Source: Aequorivita sp. H23M31 (GTDB lineage: Bacteria > Bacteroidota > Bacteroidia > Flavobacteriales > Flavobacteriaceae). Taken from it: a stretch of DNA of 64,000 nt. The translations under genes and the position numbers were made by a program. Below the pieces are notes generated by a model that was not told where the DNA came from, made no database searches, and saw only the letters and a list, made by a program, of their open reading frames with translations. The stretch spans positions 3,348,001 to 3,412,000 of the forward strand of contig NZ_CP034951.1 of assembly GCF_004022485.1 (NCBI RefSeq), given 5' to 3'. Shown here piece by piece: positions 7,323 through 17,195 of the stretch. Each line of letters begins with the position of its first letter. Positions within the stretch are counted from its first letter, which is position 1.

Positions 7323-8228
7323 ATGTATAAGTTTAAGGGAATTATATCCGTAATCCTTGGTGCAGCCAGTTATGGGCTATTGGCTACTGTTGTAAAATAT
7401 GGGAATCTTCGAGGACTGGATGTAAGTGTGCTTACTTTCTTCCAATACTTTTTGGGGTTTTTGGGATTGGTATTATTTCAGATGGTAAGTAATAGTAGGT
7501 CTGGAAAAGCTAAGGCAACACGCAAATCCAAAACCAGACTATTTCTTTTTGGTACCTCATTGGGTATTACTAGCTGCTTTTATTATCTAGCCATACAATA
7601 TATTCCGGTTTCTATTGCTATTATTTTGCTTATGCAGGCGATTTGGATGGGTGGAGTACTGGAAATGGTTTTGGATAAAACAAAACCTGAAGCGCTTAAA
7701 ATAATAGGGAGTATTATTGTGTTAATAGGAACTGTTTTAGCCGTAAACATTTTTGAAAATATTCAATCTCTCAGTTTTCTAGGTATCGGTTTCGGACTAT
7801 TGGCCAGCATTTCTTACACAATCACCTTAACTGCAACCAACAGAGTAGAAAGTGGACTTCCAAATATTATCAGAAGTAAATATCTAGTATTGGGCGGGCT
7901 TGCTATTGTTGTGTCGTTTTGGAATATCAAAATCTTTAAAAATTTAGACTTAAACAACCCTCACTTATTATATTTTGGGCTTTTTCTCGGTATTTTCGGT
8001 TGTATAATTCCGCCTATTTTATTCAATAAGGGTTTTCCGATAATAGGAATAGGTCTTGGAAGTATTTTATCTGCTATAGAAATTCCGGTCTCTATATTTT
8101 CGGCCAAAATCCTTTTGAATGAAGAGATAAAATGGATACAATGGGTGGGCGTGCTCATTATAATTATATCTGTAATTATCATTAATTTACGGTACCTAAA
8201 GTTTGGGAAGAAAAGTTTCAATGCCTGA
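7323..8228 (+). CDS. EamA/DMT family transporter
   Basis: 301 aa, about ten hydrophobic helices arranged as two EamA repeats (about residues 1-140 and 150-290). The first repeat begins with ISVILGAASYGLLATVVKYG; the end of each repeat has the typical VPVSIAIILL/IEIPVSIF pattern followed by an acidic residue and a final helix. Members of the drug/metabolite transporter superfamily export or import small metabolites and amino acids; the substrate cannot be told from sequence. It stands alone, 101 bp after the glycosyltransferase gene. Confidence 0.9.
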   Translation: MYKFKGIISVILGAASYGLLATVVKYGNLRGLDVSVLTFFQYFLGFLGLVLFQMVSNSRSGKAKATRKSKTRLFLFGTSLGITSCFYYLAIQYIPVSIAIILLMQAIWMGGVLEMVLDKTKPEALKIIGSIIVLIGTVLAVNIFENIQSLSFLGIGFGLLASISYTITLTATNRVESGLPNIIRSKYLVLGGLAIVVSFWNIKIFKNLDLNNPHLLYFGLFLGIFGCIIPPILFNKGFPIIGIGLGSILSAIEIPVSIFSAKILLNEEIKWIQWVGVLIIIISVIIINLRYLKFGKKSFNA

Positions 8229-8334
8229 TTTGAGTGGCCATTTTCCAAGAGATTGATTCCGAACCTCCATTGCGTATTTTCCGTTTTTCCAAAATTGAAC
8301 AAAGTAAACTACGATTAATTAGACGCTGTTAGGA

Positions 8335-8365
8335 TTGAACTCATTTTAATTTTTATTTAATTTTG
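8335..8365 (+). promoter_or_regulatory. Promoter of the PLP decarboxylase gene
   Basis: ATTG (TTG 8335-8337), a 20-bp spacer and TAATTTTG (8358-8365). The ATG at 8384 gives a short leader of about 12 nt. Confidence 0.6.
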
Positions 8366-8383
8366 AATTAATACTTCCTCACT

Positions 8384-9781
8384 ATGACAGATAATAACTC
8401 CAATTTCCCAAAAGCTAGTTTTGAACTTGAAGAAACAGCTTCGGAACGGAAAGTTCTTTTTGAAAAAATAAATGATTTTTCTGAACAATTTTTAGAATCG
8501 CTTCCCAACCGAAAAGCCTTTCAATATAATACACATCCTTTTGCTAATGCGGATTCTTTCTTCGAGATTGATAATAACAAAGCTACCATGGATAATATCT
8601 TGGAGTTTTTTGAGGAACGGGTTTTAAATACAGGTCTAAATCCAACTTCTGGAGGACATTTGGGATATATTCCAGGAGGGGGAATTTACAGCTCGGCGCT
8701 TGCGGATTATCTGGCTGCTGTTACCAATAGATATGCCGGTGAATTTTATGCCTCTCCAGGTGCCGTAAGAATGGAGGATGCTTTAATCGACTGGGCAGGA
8801 AAATTGATGGGTTACGATCAAGGATTCGGAGGAAATCTCACTTCAGGAGGTAGCATTGCCAATCTTATCGCACTTCATACTGCCAAACATCATAAAGGAA
8901 TTCAGGGTGCGGAGATATTAAGGAGCGTCGTGTACTGTACTGCGCAGTCCCATCATAGTGTTTATAAAGCACTTAAGATTGTAGGACTAGAGGATATAAT
9001 TGTGCGCAAAATTCAATTGGACACTCATTTTAGGATTTGTGTAGATTCTCTAAAGGGACAGATCCATGCAGATAGGCGGGAGGGACTTCGTCCATTTTTA
9101 CTTATCGGTAATGCCGGTTCTACAGATGTTGGTGCAGTGGACCCGTTGGTCGATTTGGCAAAAGTGGCCCGTAAGTATAAACTTTGGTTTCACGTGGATG
9201 GAGCTTACGGCGGATTTTTTATGCTGATCGAGCGGGGAAAGGAAAAATTAAAAGGTATTGAACAGGCAGATTCCGTAATCCTCGATCCACATAAAGGAAT
9301 GTTCTTACCTTATGGTTCGGGAATAGTATTGATAAAAGATATTAAACAATTGGCGGCTGCGCACACGTATACTGCCAATTATATGCGCGATGCCCATATT
9401 GATGGCCAGTATTCTCCTTCAAACCTATCTCCGGAATTGAGTAAACATTTTAGGGGTTTACGAATGTGGTTGCCTTTGAAATTATATGGTGAGCAGGCAT
9501 TTTCGGATTATTTGAATGAAAAACTCCAGCTTGCCACATACTTATCACACCAAATTCTTGAACTTGGTTACCAAGTGGTTTGCGATCCCGATTTGAGCAT
9601 TGTGGCTTTTAGGCTGGAACTCGACGAATATGATAGTGACGAACTGAATAAAAAGGTCTTGGACTACATCCAAAAGGATGGTAGAATCTTTATTTCCTCT
9701 ACGGTTTTGGATAATAAATTAACCCACGGGCTGCAATACTTTCTTTTAGAACACATAAAGAACATATCGATATGTTTCTAA
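8384..9781 (+). CDS. Group II pyridoxal-phosphate-dependent decarboxylase
   Basis: 465 aa, the usual length of the aromatic-L-amino-acid/glutamate/diaminobutyrate decarboxylase family. Visible family features are TSGGSIANL (cofactor phosphate region, about 153-161), a His stacking on PLP in QSHHSV (about 190), FHVDGAYGGFF with the PLP-nitrogen Asp272, and the Schiff-base Lys304 in DPHKGMF. The C-terminal small domain follows. The reaction is expected to be decarboxylation of an L-amino acid to an amine in the cytoplasm; the substrate is not assignable. It has its own promoter and no operon partners. Confidence 0.93.
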   Translation: MTDNNSNFPKASFELEETASERKVLFEKINDFSEQFLESLPNRKAFQYNTHPFANADSFFEIDNNKATMDNILEFFEERVLNTGLNPTSGGHLGYIPGGGIYSSALADYLAAVTNRYAGEFYASPGAVRMEDALIDWAGKLMGYDQGFGGNLTSGGSIANLIALHTAKHHKGIQGAEILRSVVYCTAQSHHSVYKALKIVGLEDIIVRKIQLDTHFRICVDSLKGQIHADRREGLRPFLLIGNAGSTDVGAVDPLVDLAKVARKYKLWFHVDGAYGGFFMLIERGKEKLKGIEQADSVILDPHKGMFLPYGSGIVLIKDIKQLAAAHTYTANYMRDAHIDGQYSPSNLSPELSKHFRGLRMWLPLKLYGEQAFSDYLNEKLQLATYLSHQILELGYQVVCDPDLSIVAFRLELDEYDSDELNKKVLDYIQKDGRIFISSTVLDNKLTHGLQYFLLEHIKNISICF

Positions 9782-9984
9782 CTTTATTGAAGGAAGCAAA
9801 GCAATCGGTGGAGAGGTTACATCTTTAAAATCGTAGGCTCGTAAATCCTTATAAACCCACGTAGACTAAGGGATAAATACTCTTTTTTTTAACATAAATA
9901 AATCCGATTATTGAAGGATTATAAAAAGAAAATTATAATCGAAAAAATATTAACTAAGTCTTTCATATATTTACTCACTCAAAG

Positions 9985-10015
9985 TTTGCAATTTATCGTC
10001 AAAATTTTATCCCTG
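9985..10015 (+). promoter_or_regulatory. Possible promoter of the LpxD-like gene
   Basis: TTTG at 9985-9988, a 19-bp spacer and TATCCCTG at 10008-10015, which matches TAnnTTTG at six of eight positions (both of the first two of the TTT are C). The ATG is at 10057. The rest of the 275-bp gap is very AT-rich with no other feature seen. Confidence 0.35.
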
Positions 10016-10056
10016 GCATAGGACGGATTTGAAATAATTAATAGAAAACCAATTTT

Positions 10057-10935
10057 ATGAATCCTATCCATTTTTTTTGTTCTAATAGAATAATTAGGGA
10101 GAATAAATTTTCATTCACTTATGCCGTTGGCCAGGAATTGGACAATTCCATTGCCTTTGCAAATGATCGGAAATCTTTGAATGCACTAAATAATATTCCC
10201 AGCGTTTCGGTTATTATTACCACGGAAGAACTCGCTAATGTAGTGTCTGAGGAAAAGGGCCTTATTTTAAGCGAAAATCCAAAAAAGGATTTCTTTCTAC
10301 TACACAATTATATGATTAAGGAAAATCATATATCAGCCCTAAATGGAAATGACATTGATGAATCTGCTGTTATTGCACCCACCGCAAGAATTGGCAATAA
10401 TGTGATAATTGGTAAAAATGTTACTATAGACGATTATACAATTATCGAGTCTAATACTGTAATTGGTGACGATTGTGAAATAGGTCCCTTCGTAGTAATT
10501 GGCACGACGAGTCTTCAGCGCACATTAATTGACGGTAGGTTATTCCGTTTGGAATTCGCTGGAGGCGTAAAAATCGGGGACAGATCCAGAGTGTTAACTG
10601 GAGCTATAATTCAAAAACCTTATCAAGCATTCTACACAACCGTGGGCGAAGATTCTGTTATTAGTACTCGTGTTATTGTAGGACATGGAAGTAAAGTAGG
10701 AAACCGAACTCTAATGTCTGGTGGTGCGGGTATCGCCGGAAATTGTATATTGGGCGATGATGTGTGGATAGGTAGCGGGGCCATTGTGGCAGACAATCTT
10801 AAAATCGGGGATAAAGCCAAAGTATTATTGGGCAGCGTTGTAGTTCGGGACGTTGGGCCGAATGAGGTTGTTTCGGGAAACTTTGCATTGGATCACAAAA
10901 AAAATATTAGACAACATATAAAAATTAGAGATTGA
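10057..10935 (+). CDS. LpxD-like hexapeptide-repeat acyltransferase
   Basis: 292 aa. An N-terminal alpha/beta domain (about 1-95) resembles the uridine-binding domain of LpxD. It is followed by a left-handed beta-helix of hexapeptide repeats (about 105-270) such as IGNNVIIGKNVTID, IGDDCEIGPFVVIG and LGDDVWIGSGAIV. LpxD adds a 3-hydroxyacyl chain to UDP-glucosamine during lipid A synthesis and is usually about 340 aa and linked to lpxC/lpxA/fabZ; this gene is shorter and unlinked, so it is more likely a paralogue acylating another nucleotide sugar. The downstream gene overlaps its stop codon (ATTGA), indicating translational coupling. Confidence 0.85.
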   Translation: MNPIHFFCSNRIIRENKFSFTYAVGQELDNSIAFANDRKSLNALNNIPSVSVIITTEELANVVSEEKGLILSENPKKDFFLLHNYMIKENHISALNGNDIDESAVIAPTARIGNNVIIGKNVTIDDYTIIESNTVIGDDCEIGPFVVIGTTSLQRTLIDGRLFRLEFAGGVKIGDRSRVLTGAIIQKPYQAFYTTVGEDSVISTRVIVGHGSKVGNRTLMSGGAGIAGNCILGDDVWIGSGAIVADNLKIGDKAKVLLGSVVVRDVGPNEVVSGNFALDHKKNIRQHIKIRD

Positions 10936-11546
10936 AAGAATTAGTATTGAAATTTGAATTTAAGGGAGATAGGAATTACGTTCATGGATCAGATGTTTTT
11001 GTAAAGATTGTGGATGAAATGTGTGCACGTGGATTTGATAATTGGAATTATATGGAGCTAAATATCAAACAAATTTGCCATAACAACCTTATTTGTTTTC
11101 TCTCTGAACGAAAAAATAATCATGAAAATGAAGTGATTAATTTTACGATTAAAAAAGGAAAGGATAGAATTTTTGGAACTATACTCGAAGATCCAGAAGA
11201 TAAAATTGAATCTCGCTATTCATTTACTGATGAAGATATTTTTGAAAACTGTACCATTAATTATGAGGAGGGTTCAATTACCTATGATAATCCAGAAAAT
11301 ACTTTTTTAACTATTGAAATCATACTTGCAAGTGCCAAATTTTTCTTGGAAAATGCAATGGATAATTCGGTTAAGTGGTATTTCCGAAGAATAAAATTAC
11401 TGAGACCTATTGAGGAAATTGAGACTCATCCTATTACTCTTAAAAAGGTCTCTGAAAAAAATGGATTTATAGGATTCGATTTGTTTATTGGCGATAAACA
11501 ATTTGGGGATGGATATGCCGCCGCGGCTATTATACCCGCTCTATAG
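10932..11546 (+). CDS. Unknown protein coupled to the LpxD-like acyltransferase
   Basis: 204 aa starting at the TTG inside ATTGA at the end of the upstream gene, a 4-bp overlap that strongly implies co-translation. No domain recognised. It has no signal peptide and no membrane segment and is acidic in the middle (TDEDIFEN, NYEEGS). An HGSDVFVKI segment near the N-terminus and a GFDLFIGDKQFGDGYAAAA C-terminus suggest an alpha/beta fold, perhaps hotdog-like, but this is a guess. Its partner suggests a role in acylation of a sugar or lipid. Confidence 0.75.
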   Translation: MKELVLKFEFKGDRNYVHGSDVFVKIVDEMCARGFDNWNYMELNIKQICHNNLICFLSERKNNHENEVINFTIKKGKDRIFGTILEDPEDKIESRYSFTDEDIFENCTINYEEGSITYDNPENTFLTIEIILASAKFFLENAMDNSVKWYFRRIKLLRPIEEIETHPITLKKVSEKNGFIGFDLFIGDKQFGDGYAAAAIIPAL

Positions 11547-11610
11547 CAGTAATTACAATTTTTTATACTGGAGGAACCGACATTTCTAATTTGAGCCCAA
11601 AATAATATTT

Positions 11611-12291
11611 TTAGGACTCCTGGGAATTACAATATTTTCCCTTCCTTCCAATTAATAAGACCTCCAAACCCTTAATACTTTTCTGAAAAGAGAAGTTTCC
11701 TTCAAAATGATTTATTAAAGAATCCTTTATAAGTAGGGTGTCGTTTATTGAGATACCCATATTATAGATTAGAAATCCATTATGTTCATTTAGTCGTAAT
11801 ATATTTTTGCAAAATTCCTGTCCATAAAATTTGGAAGGAATTTCAGTGTCGATAAATAGGTCGATAATAATCAGTTGAAATCGATTATGAACATTTTTTA
11901 CAAACTCGAATGCATCCTGGTGGATTATTTGTAATCTATCGGTTTCTATAATTCCAAACTCCGTTTCTGCAATTTGAATTACTTTTGGATCCAGTTCCAC
12001 GGCAGTTATATTTCCCCTGTAACCAAATTTTTCTTTTAAGGAATGAATTATGCTGCCTCCGCCCATTCCTAAAAGTAAGATATTTTCAACGGAAGTTAAG
12101 TCTACTTCTTTTATGCCCAACTCCAATATTTTCTGAAGTTTTCCATAGGAATAATTTGCATTTTCACTATCCAATACTTTTTTTCCGTTGATATAGGTAA
12201 CTTCCAGCGTTCCATTAATCTCAGAATTATATCTTCGGGTAAAAGGCCAGAGGTAACTTAGAAATTTCTTCAATTGATGTAGACCCATCAT
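11611..12291 (-). CDS. Spermidine-synthase-like SAM-binding protein
   Basis: 226 aa. The core is a Rossmann fold methyltransferase/aminopropyltransferase: ILLLGMGGGSIIHSL (SAM/dcSAM loop), TAVELDPKVIQIA (acidic ribose-binding residue) and IIIDLFIDTEIPS. A 'YSYGKLQKIL' segment before the loop matches the spermidine-synthase family. The N-terminal strand domain of true SpeE is largely missing, as in the common 'fused/spermidine synthase-like' bacterial proteins, so the actual activity is unknown. It is last in the minus-strand series of genes below guaA. Confidence 0.8.
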   Translation of the reverse strand: MMGLHQLKKFLSYLWPFTRRYNSEINGTLEVTYINGKKVLDSENANYSYGKLQKILELGIKEVDLTSVENILLLGMGGGSIIHSLKEKFGYRGNITAVELDPKVIQIAETEFGIIETDRLQIIHQDAFEFVKNVHNRFQLIIIDLFIDTEIPSKFYGQEFCKNILRLNEHNGFLIYNMGISINDTLLIKDSLINHFEGNFSFQKSIKGLEVLLIGRKGKYCNSQES

Positions 12292-12367
12292 CCTTTTCCT
12301 TTAGCAGATGTGAACTTTCGGTTAAGTTATACAGTCCCTTCGTTTGATTATATATTGCCTGAGATTC

Positions 12368-12598
12368 TTATTTCTTAATAAGCTTTTTGAGCAAACCCTC
12401 CAAGCCATTCAATTTCAACTCATACATTTCTTCCATCATTCTGCCCAGTTTTCCATCTGGAAACCCTTTCTGCTTAAACCAAACAAAATAATATTCTGGG
12501 ATATTAGCTAGATAATAGCCTTCATATTTTCCGAAGGGCATTTTGTAATTGGCAAGCTCAATAAGGTGATTTGGGTCGGGGCTACTTCCAAGATTCAT
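12368..12598 (-). CDS. DUF3820 family protein
   Basis: 76 aa, matching the DUF3820 family pattern: MPFGKYEGYYLANIPEYY, then WFKQKGFPDGKLG and a basic amphipathic C-terminus. Family members are small, putative nucleic-acid-associated proteins of unknown role. The start codon lies 17 bp inside the end of the DUF922 gene, an overlap long enough to suggest translational coupling. Confidence 0.85.
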   Translation of the reverse strand: MNLGSSPDPNHLIELANYKMPFGKYEGYYLANIPEYYFVWFKQKGFPDGKLGRMMEEMYELKLNGLEGLLKKLIKK

Positions 12599-13127
12599 AT
12601 TCCTTGAGTTGTTTTGCGATTCGTTCTTCCCATAATTTTTCCTTGTCCAAATTCAAAGAATGATTAGTTTCTTCATCAAACTTTCTTTGCATTGCTTTTC
12701 GTTCGCTTTCTAATTGTAGATAAATGGCTTCGACCTCAGATTTAACACCTGAAGTAAACTTTTTTGCTTGCAATCTTTTTTTCAAAATTCGGGCGTGCAA
12801 TTCGGAAATATCAAAGTGACCTTGCTCGTGATTTAAAACATTTTGCGAAACTTTCTTCGGGATATACCATGATTCCTGAGGATCAAAAAAACTCTCTGCA
12901 GTAAATTCAACTTTTATGTCACCTTCATTAATGGAATAGGTGTATTTAAAATGTATACCCGTCCTAGTGCTCGCCACAAAACGTGCTTTCTCCAATGGCG
13001 TGCCTCTAAAATCTTTCCAAGTAAGCTTTGTGTCTGAACTCCAATATATTTTTTCAGAACTTGGCTGAAAGTAAAGGAAAAATGGGAAAATGAAGACGAA
13101 AAGTATTTTCATGTTTAATGCAATCAA
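12582..13127 (-). CDS. DUF922 family putative zinc protease
   Basis: 181 aa. An N-terminal hydrophobic signal or anchor (about 8-20) is followed by SDTKLTWKDFRG, typical of DUF922, and the zinc-protease-like motif LNHEQGHFD (His100, Glu101, His104, Asp106). The C-terminal part is a charged coiled coil (about 135-178). It is predicted to act in the periplasm; no substrate is known. The real start could be Met6 (MKILF), which gives a cleaner signal peptide. Confidence 0.85.
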   Translation of the reverse strand: MIALNMKILFVFIFPFFLYFQPSSEKIYWSSDTKLTWKDFRGTPLEKARFVASTRTGIHFKYTYSINEGDIKVEFTAESFFDPQESWYIPKKVSQNVLNHEQGHFDISELHARILKKRLQAKKFTSGVKSEVEAIYLQLESERKAMQRKFDEETNHSLNLDKEKLWEERIAKQLKEYESWK

Positions 13128-13187
13128 AGATTATCGCTTTACGATTGAAAAGAAACTGTCTTCTGCAACTGCAAAATAACACTTCTT

Positions 13188-13592
13188 TTATCCCCAATTA
13201 AAGGTGATATCTTTCTCAATATCAGGATGAAGACTTTGCAATACTGGACAAGTTCTGCCCGTATTTTCAAGAATTTTTCTAGATCGCTCATCGATTCCAG
13301 CGGGGAAATCTAGGATCACTTCTATTTTGGATATTCTTCTTGGGTCGGCGGCCATGGTTTTTGTAACCATTGCAGTGGTTCCATCCATATTCACATCCAT
13401 ATCACGGGCCTTAATGCCCATAACGGTAATCATACAATTGGCCAAACCTGTTGCTACAGTGTCGGTAGGAGAAAATGCCTCACCTTTACCTTGATTATCC
13501 GTAGGCGCATCCGTAATGAATTTGTTTCCAGATTTAAGATGCTCATTTTCGGTTCGAAGATTTCCCAGGTATGTTACTTTAGAAGTGCTCAT
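13188..13592 (-). CDS. OsmC family peroxiredoxin-like protein
   Basis: 134 aa, a normal length for the OsmC/Ohr family. Both redox-active cysteines are present: Cys53 in GLANCMITV and Cys115 in GRTCPVLQS. The family reduces organic hydroperoxides in the cytoplasm using dithiol reductants. The start ATG overlaps the last 4 bp of the LysM gene, so the two are translationally coupled. In an organism that makes bacillithiol (bshC lies in the same series of genes), linkage of thiol-redox genes is reasonable. Confidence 0.92.
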   Translation of the reverse strand: MSTSKVTYLGNLRTENEHLKSGNKFITDAPTDNQGKGEAFSPTDTVATGLANCMITVMGIKARDMDVNMDGTTAMVTKTMAADPRRISKIEVILDFPAGIDERSRKILENTGRTCPVLQSLHPDIEKDITFNWG

Positions 13593-15523
13593 TCTACAAT
13601 GTCAAATTTAAGGTCGTTATTATATTTCAAAATGTAGGCAGCTTGATTGCAGTAACCTTCCTTTCCTGAAGGTTCGTAACGAAACTTGTTCTCAATATAA
13701 ACGGTTTCGCTCTCAGGCAAAATGGCGTCATAGATACTTTTTTCGGAAGCTAAACGCAATAAAACATCGTATGTAACATCAAATCCCCGAACGACAAATC
13801 TATTAGGCGTTACCCCGTATTTATTTTTATAGCTTATCATAAAAGCTTCGTGAGAATCGTCTGGAGAGTTTCGGTTTACCGCTGGAAAGGTGAAGTTCAG
13901 TTTCGCCAAACGGGCACTTGAAACCTCGTGCCATTCATAGGCATCGTTTTTATTGAGAGTAAAAAGCCGCATGTTGTAATTGCTTGGCATGGAGGCGAGC
14001 ACATTCACTGCGCTACTTATTAAAACTGGATTTTCTGTTTCAAGCAAGACCCAGTTGTCCATGCCTTCTGAAGCCAACGCCGAGATATCTCTTGCCTGTA
14101 TATAATCATTTCTCGGTGTAAAAGTCTTTGCTGAGGGAAGAGATGCAAGAGCCATCTCACGCTGCTTTTGTTTTTTTGAATCCGAAATGATTATTATATT
14201 CTTTCCTGCCCCGTGAGACCGGATATACTGTATCATTAATTTTTCTAATACCGAATTTGTAGGAAGGGTTTGGAAGAGATTTTCGCTCATTTCCATATCT
14301 CTATTGCTTAAGGGAGAGAATACGGGGATCTTCTCTTTTGCCAATAAGGAGGAAGCTTTTTCTACATTTTTCTGGAGCAAAGGACCGATAACGGCATCAA
14401 CATTTTTGAAATCCTTACTTGAAATTATGGACGTCACTTTGCTTTCGCTCTTCTCCGTATCGTAAACATCGAGAGTAACCGAAATTCCATGATCCTTTGC
14501 AAATTCCGCAGCCATTATCGCACCGCTATAAAAATCCAATGCTATGCGAAGCGTGGGATCTTTCTTCAGTATGTCCATATCCGTTTGTGTGGAATCGCTG
14601 CTATTTTTATTTAAACTGAAAGGTAGCATAAGTGCAACCGTCTTCATTTTCTTATTGTCTATTTTCTTTTCAAGATCCACGACCGAAATTTCATCAGCGG
14701 AAAGGAAGTTATTGGCTTTCGGAATCTTTAAAACCATTCCCTCTCTCAGTCCATCTTTGGCATAAGGATTAAGTGCAATAATTTCTTCTTCAGACAGACC
14801 GAATTTTACTTTTAGTCTGTAGAAACCTTCCTTCGGTTTTACCTCATAAAATTGAAAATTGTTCTCATCTATTTCGGCATTGTCGATTATTGTTTTATCG
14901 GGAACAATCAGAACCGTTCCTATTTTAAGTTCATTCCCTAAATCTGGATTCAAATCTTCCAGTTCGGCAATGGATATCCCAAATTTCCGGGCAATTCCGT
15001 ATTTGGTTTCCTTTGGCTGGACCGTATATTCTTTTGTTCCTGGAATAGTTCCACCAATATTTGGATTTTTGATTCCCATCTCACTATTGGTCATTGGGAT
15101 TATCAGTTTTTCGCCAGTCTTCAAACCGCGTGAATAAAGTTCCTTATTCAGTTTTTTTATGTCATCTACACTAATGTGATACTGCAATGCGATTCCGTAA
15201 AGAGTCTCCTTCTTCTTTACCTTGTGCTCCCTATACTTATTACTGGTTCCAGAATCGATTGCTCCCTTTCTAGAAGGTAAAATGAGGATGCTATTCACCT
15301 TTAAGCCATTTTTGGCATCTGGATTAAGGTTGTAAAGAGTACTCTCAGAAATATGATAGTCGCTGGCAATACTACTCGCAGTTTCGCCTTTTTGAACAGC
15401 ATGACTGGTATATGTTTGTTGCTGGGCCGCAGAACCACAACTGACCGTAAAAAGAACAATTACGGAAATGTAGATAAAACACTTCAACATATTGAGGATT
15501 GATTTTCTTGATTTGCGAAACAT
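13589..15523 (-). CDS. LysM lipoprotein with periplasmic-binding-protein-like domain
   Basis: 644 aa. Lipobox TVSC (Cys29) predicts a lipoprotein; an internal Met12 start would give a tidier signal peptide. There are four LysM repeats, at about 38-84, 98-144, 165-209 and 225-270 (each with a KKETLYGIA-like start and LNP core), which bind peptidoglycan. These are followed by a type I periplasmic binding-protein-like domain (about 290-640), related to ABC amino-acid receptors and LpoA-like factors. Function is probably cell-wall related rather than transport, since no permease is nearby. It lies 19 bp after guaA and overlaps osmC by 4 bp. Confidence 0.9.
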   Translation of the reverse strand: MFRKSRKSILNMLKCFIYISVIVLFTVSCGSAAQQQTYTSHAVQKGETASSIASDYHISESTLYNLNPDAKNGLKVNSILILPSRKGAIDSGTSNKYREHKVKKKETLYGIALQYHISVDDIKKLNKELYSRGLKTGEKLIIPMTNSEMGIKNPNIGGTIPGTKEYTVQPKETKYGIARKFGISIAELEDLNPDLGNELKIGTVLIVPDKTIIDNAEIDENNFQFYEVKPKEGFYRLKVKFGLSEEEIIALNPYAKDGLREGMVLKIPKANNFLSADEISVVDLEKKIDNKKMKTVALMLPFSLNKNSSDSTQTDMDILKKDPTLRIALDFYSGAIMAAEFAKDHGISVTLDVYDTEKSESKVTSIISSKDFKNVDAVIGPLLQKNVEKASSLLAKEKIPVFSPLSNRDMEMSENLFQTLPTNSVLEKLMIQYIRSHGAGKNIIIISDSKKQKQREMALASLPSAKTFTPRNDYIQARDISALASEGMDNWVLLETENPVLISSAVNVLASMPSNYNMRLFTLNKNDAYEWHEVSSARLAKLNFTFPAVNRNSPDDSHEAFMISYKNKYGVTPNRFVVRGFDVTYDVLLRLASEKSIYDAILPESETVYIENKFRYEPSGKEGYCNQAAYILKYNNDLKFDIVE

Positions 15524-15542
15524 AGGCTCAGGTGTTTTTTGC

Positions 15543-17078
15543 TTATTCCCATTCTATAGTTGCAGGCGGTTTTGAGCTTATGTCATAAACTACTCTATTA
15601 ACGCCTTTCACTCGATTTATTATATTATTGCTCACTTCTTGTAGAAATTCATAGGGAAGGTTTACCCAATCCGCTGTCATTCCATCTGTTGATTCCACTG
15701 CTCGTAGAGCAACTACTTTTTCATAGGTTCTTTCATCTCCCATAACGCCAACGCTATTTATTGGAAGTAATATGGCTCCCGCTTGCCATACTTTATCATA
15801 CAATCCCCATTTTCGTAATCCATCGATAAAGATAAAATCCACTTCTTGCAAAATACGGACTTTTTCCGCAGTTATATCACCCAAAATACGAATGGCCAAA
15901 CCAGGTCCTGGAAAGGGATGACGGCCAAGTAATTCGGGATCGATTCCCAATTCTTTTCCTACTCGCCTAACTTCGTCTTTAAAAAGCATGCGCAAAGGTT
16001 CCACGATTTTCAATTTCATAAAATCAGGTAGTCCACCCACATTATGATGACTTTTTATGGTTACGGAAGGCCCTGCCACCGAAACACTTTCAATAACGTC
16101 TGGATAAATTGTTCCCTGTGCCAGCCAATCAACATCCGTAACTTCGTGTGCTTCATCATCAAAAACCTCGATAAAGGCTTTTCCTATTGCTTTTCGTTTG
16201 CGTTCGGGATCGGTTTCATTTTTTAACGCTTCCAGAAATCTTTCCGAAGCATCCACTCCTTTTACATTTAGCCCCATATCCTTATACTGGTGGAGCACGC
16301 TTTCAAATTCGTTTTTCCGGAGCAAACCATTGTTGACGAAAATACAGTAAAGATTTTTACCGATAGCTTTATTCAATAAGGTAGCAGCTACTGTAGAATC
16401 TACCCCGCCACTTAAACCAAGGACAACTTTGTCGTTGCCAATTTGTTCTTTCAATGCGTGAACGATAGTTTCAACGAATGCAGCGGGTGTCCATGCTTGT
16501 TCTACACCTGCAATTTTCACTAGAAAGTTTTCCAGTAATTGTTTTCCGTGAGTGGTATGATATACCTCGGGATGGAATTGGATTCCGTAAGTTGGTTCAC
16601 CTTCAAATTTGAAAGCAGCATTTAAAACTTCAGGAGTACTTGCCAAACGGACAGTATGTTCTGGAAGTTTTTCAATAGTATCGCCATGGCTCATCCATAC
16701 TTGAGTGTTTTCCGGAATTCCCTCGAAAAAAACTTCCCCCGGTTTTATCATTGAGAGTTTGGCGCGTCCGTATTCGCGCAAATTGGCAGGCTCTACACTT
16801 CCTCCGTTAAATTGAGCCATATATTGAGCACCATAACAAACCCCTAAAAGTGGCAATTTGCCTCGAATATTGGAGAGATTGGGATGCGGCGCATCTTCTG
16901 CCCTAACTGAAAAAGGACTGCCAGACAGAATTACGGCCTTAAAATTATCAAGATTTTCTGGAATAGAGTGGTACGGATGGATTTCGCAATATATGTTCAG
17001 TTCCCGTACTCGTCTGGCGATGAGCTGGGTATACTGCGAACCAAAATCTAAAATGAGAACGGTGTTTTGCATAGCCAA
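15543..17078 (-). CDS. guaA: GMP synthase (glutamine-hydrolysing)
   Basis: 511 aa, full length. The N-terminal class I glutamine amidotransferase has Cys81 in GVCYGAQYM and the His169/Glu171 pair in FHPEV. The ATP pyrophosphatase domain has the P-loop SGGVDS (223-228), and the C-terminal dimerisation domain ends in the typical KPPATIEWE. It converts XMP, glutamine and ATP to GMP. It is first of the tight guaA-LysM-osmC set (19-bp gap, then 4-bp overlap) and 117 bp downstream of bshC. MAM gives two adjacent possible starts. Confidence 0.98.
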   Translation of the reverse strand: MAMQNTVLILDFGSQYTQLIARRVRELNIYCEIHPYHSIPENLDNFKAVILSGSPFSVRAEDAPHPNLSNIRGKLPLLGVCYGAQYMAQFNGGSVEPANLREYGRAKLSMIKPGEVFFEGIPENTQVWMSHGDTIEKLPEHTVRLASTPEVLNAAFKFEGEPTYGIQFHPEVYHTTHGKQLLENFLVKIAGVEQAWTPAAFVETIVHALKEQIGNDKVVLGLSGGVDSTVAATLLNKAIGKNLYCIFVNNGLLRKNEFESVLHQYKDMGLNVKGVDASERFLEALKNETDPERKRKAIGKAFIEVFDDEAHEVTDVDWLAQGTIYPDVIESVSVAGPSVTIKSHHNVGGLPDFMKLKIVEPLRMLFKDEVRRVGKELGIDPELLGRHPFPGPGLAIRILGDITAEKVRILQEVDFIFIDGLRKWGLYDKVWQAGAILLPINSVGVMGDERTYEKVVALRAVESTDGMTADWVNLPYEFLQEVSNNIINRVKGVNRVVYDISSKPPATIEWE

Positions 17079-17195
17079 AAATACTTTTTTAATTATGAAT
17101 TAGAAATTCAAAATTCAGAATTTTAATTTCAGTTGTTCCATCAAGAGTTTGATGATAAAAGAGGGTCTAGAAAGAGATGTACAGTAATTTTTAAA

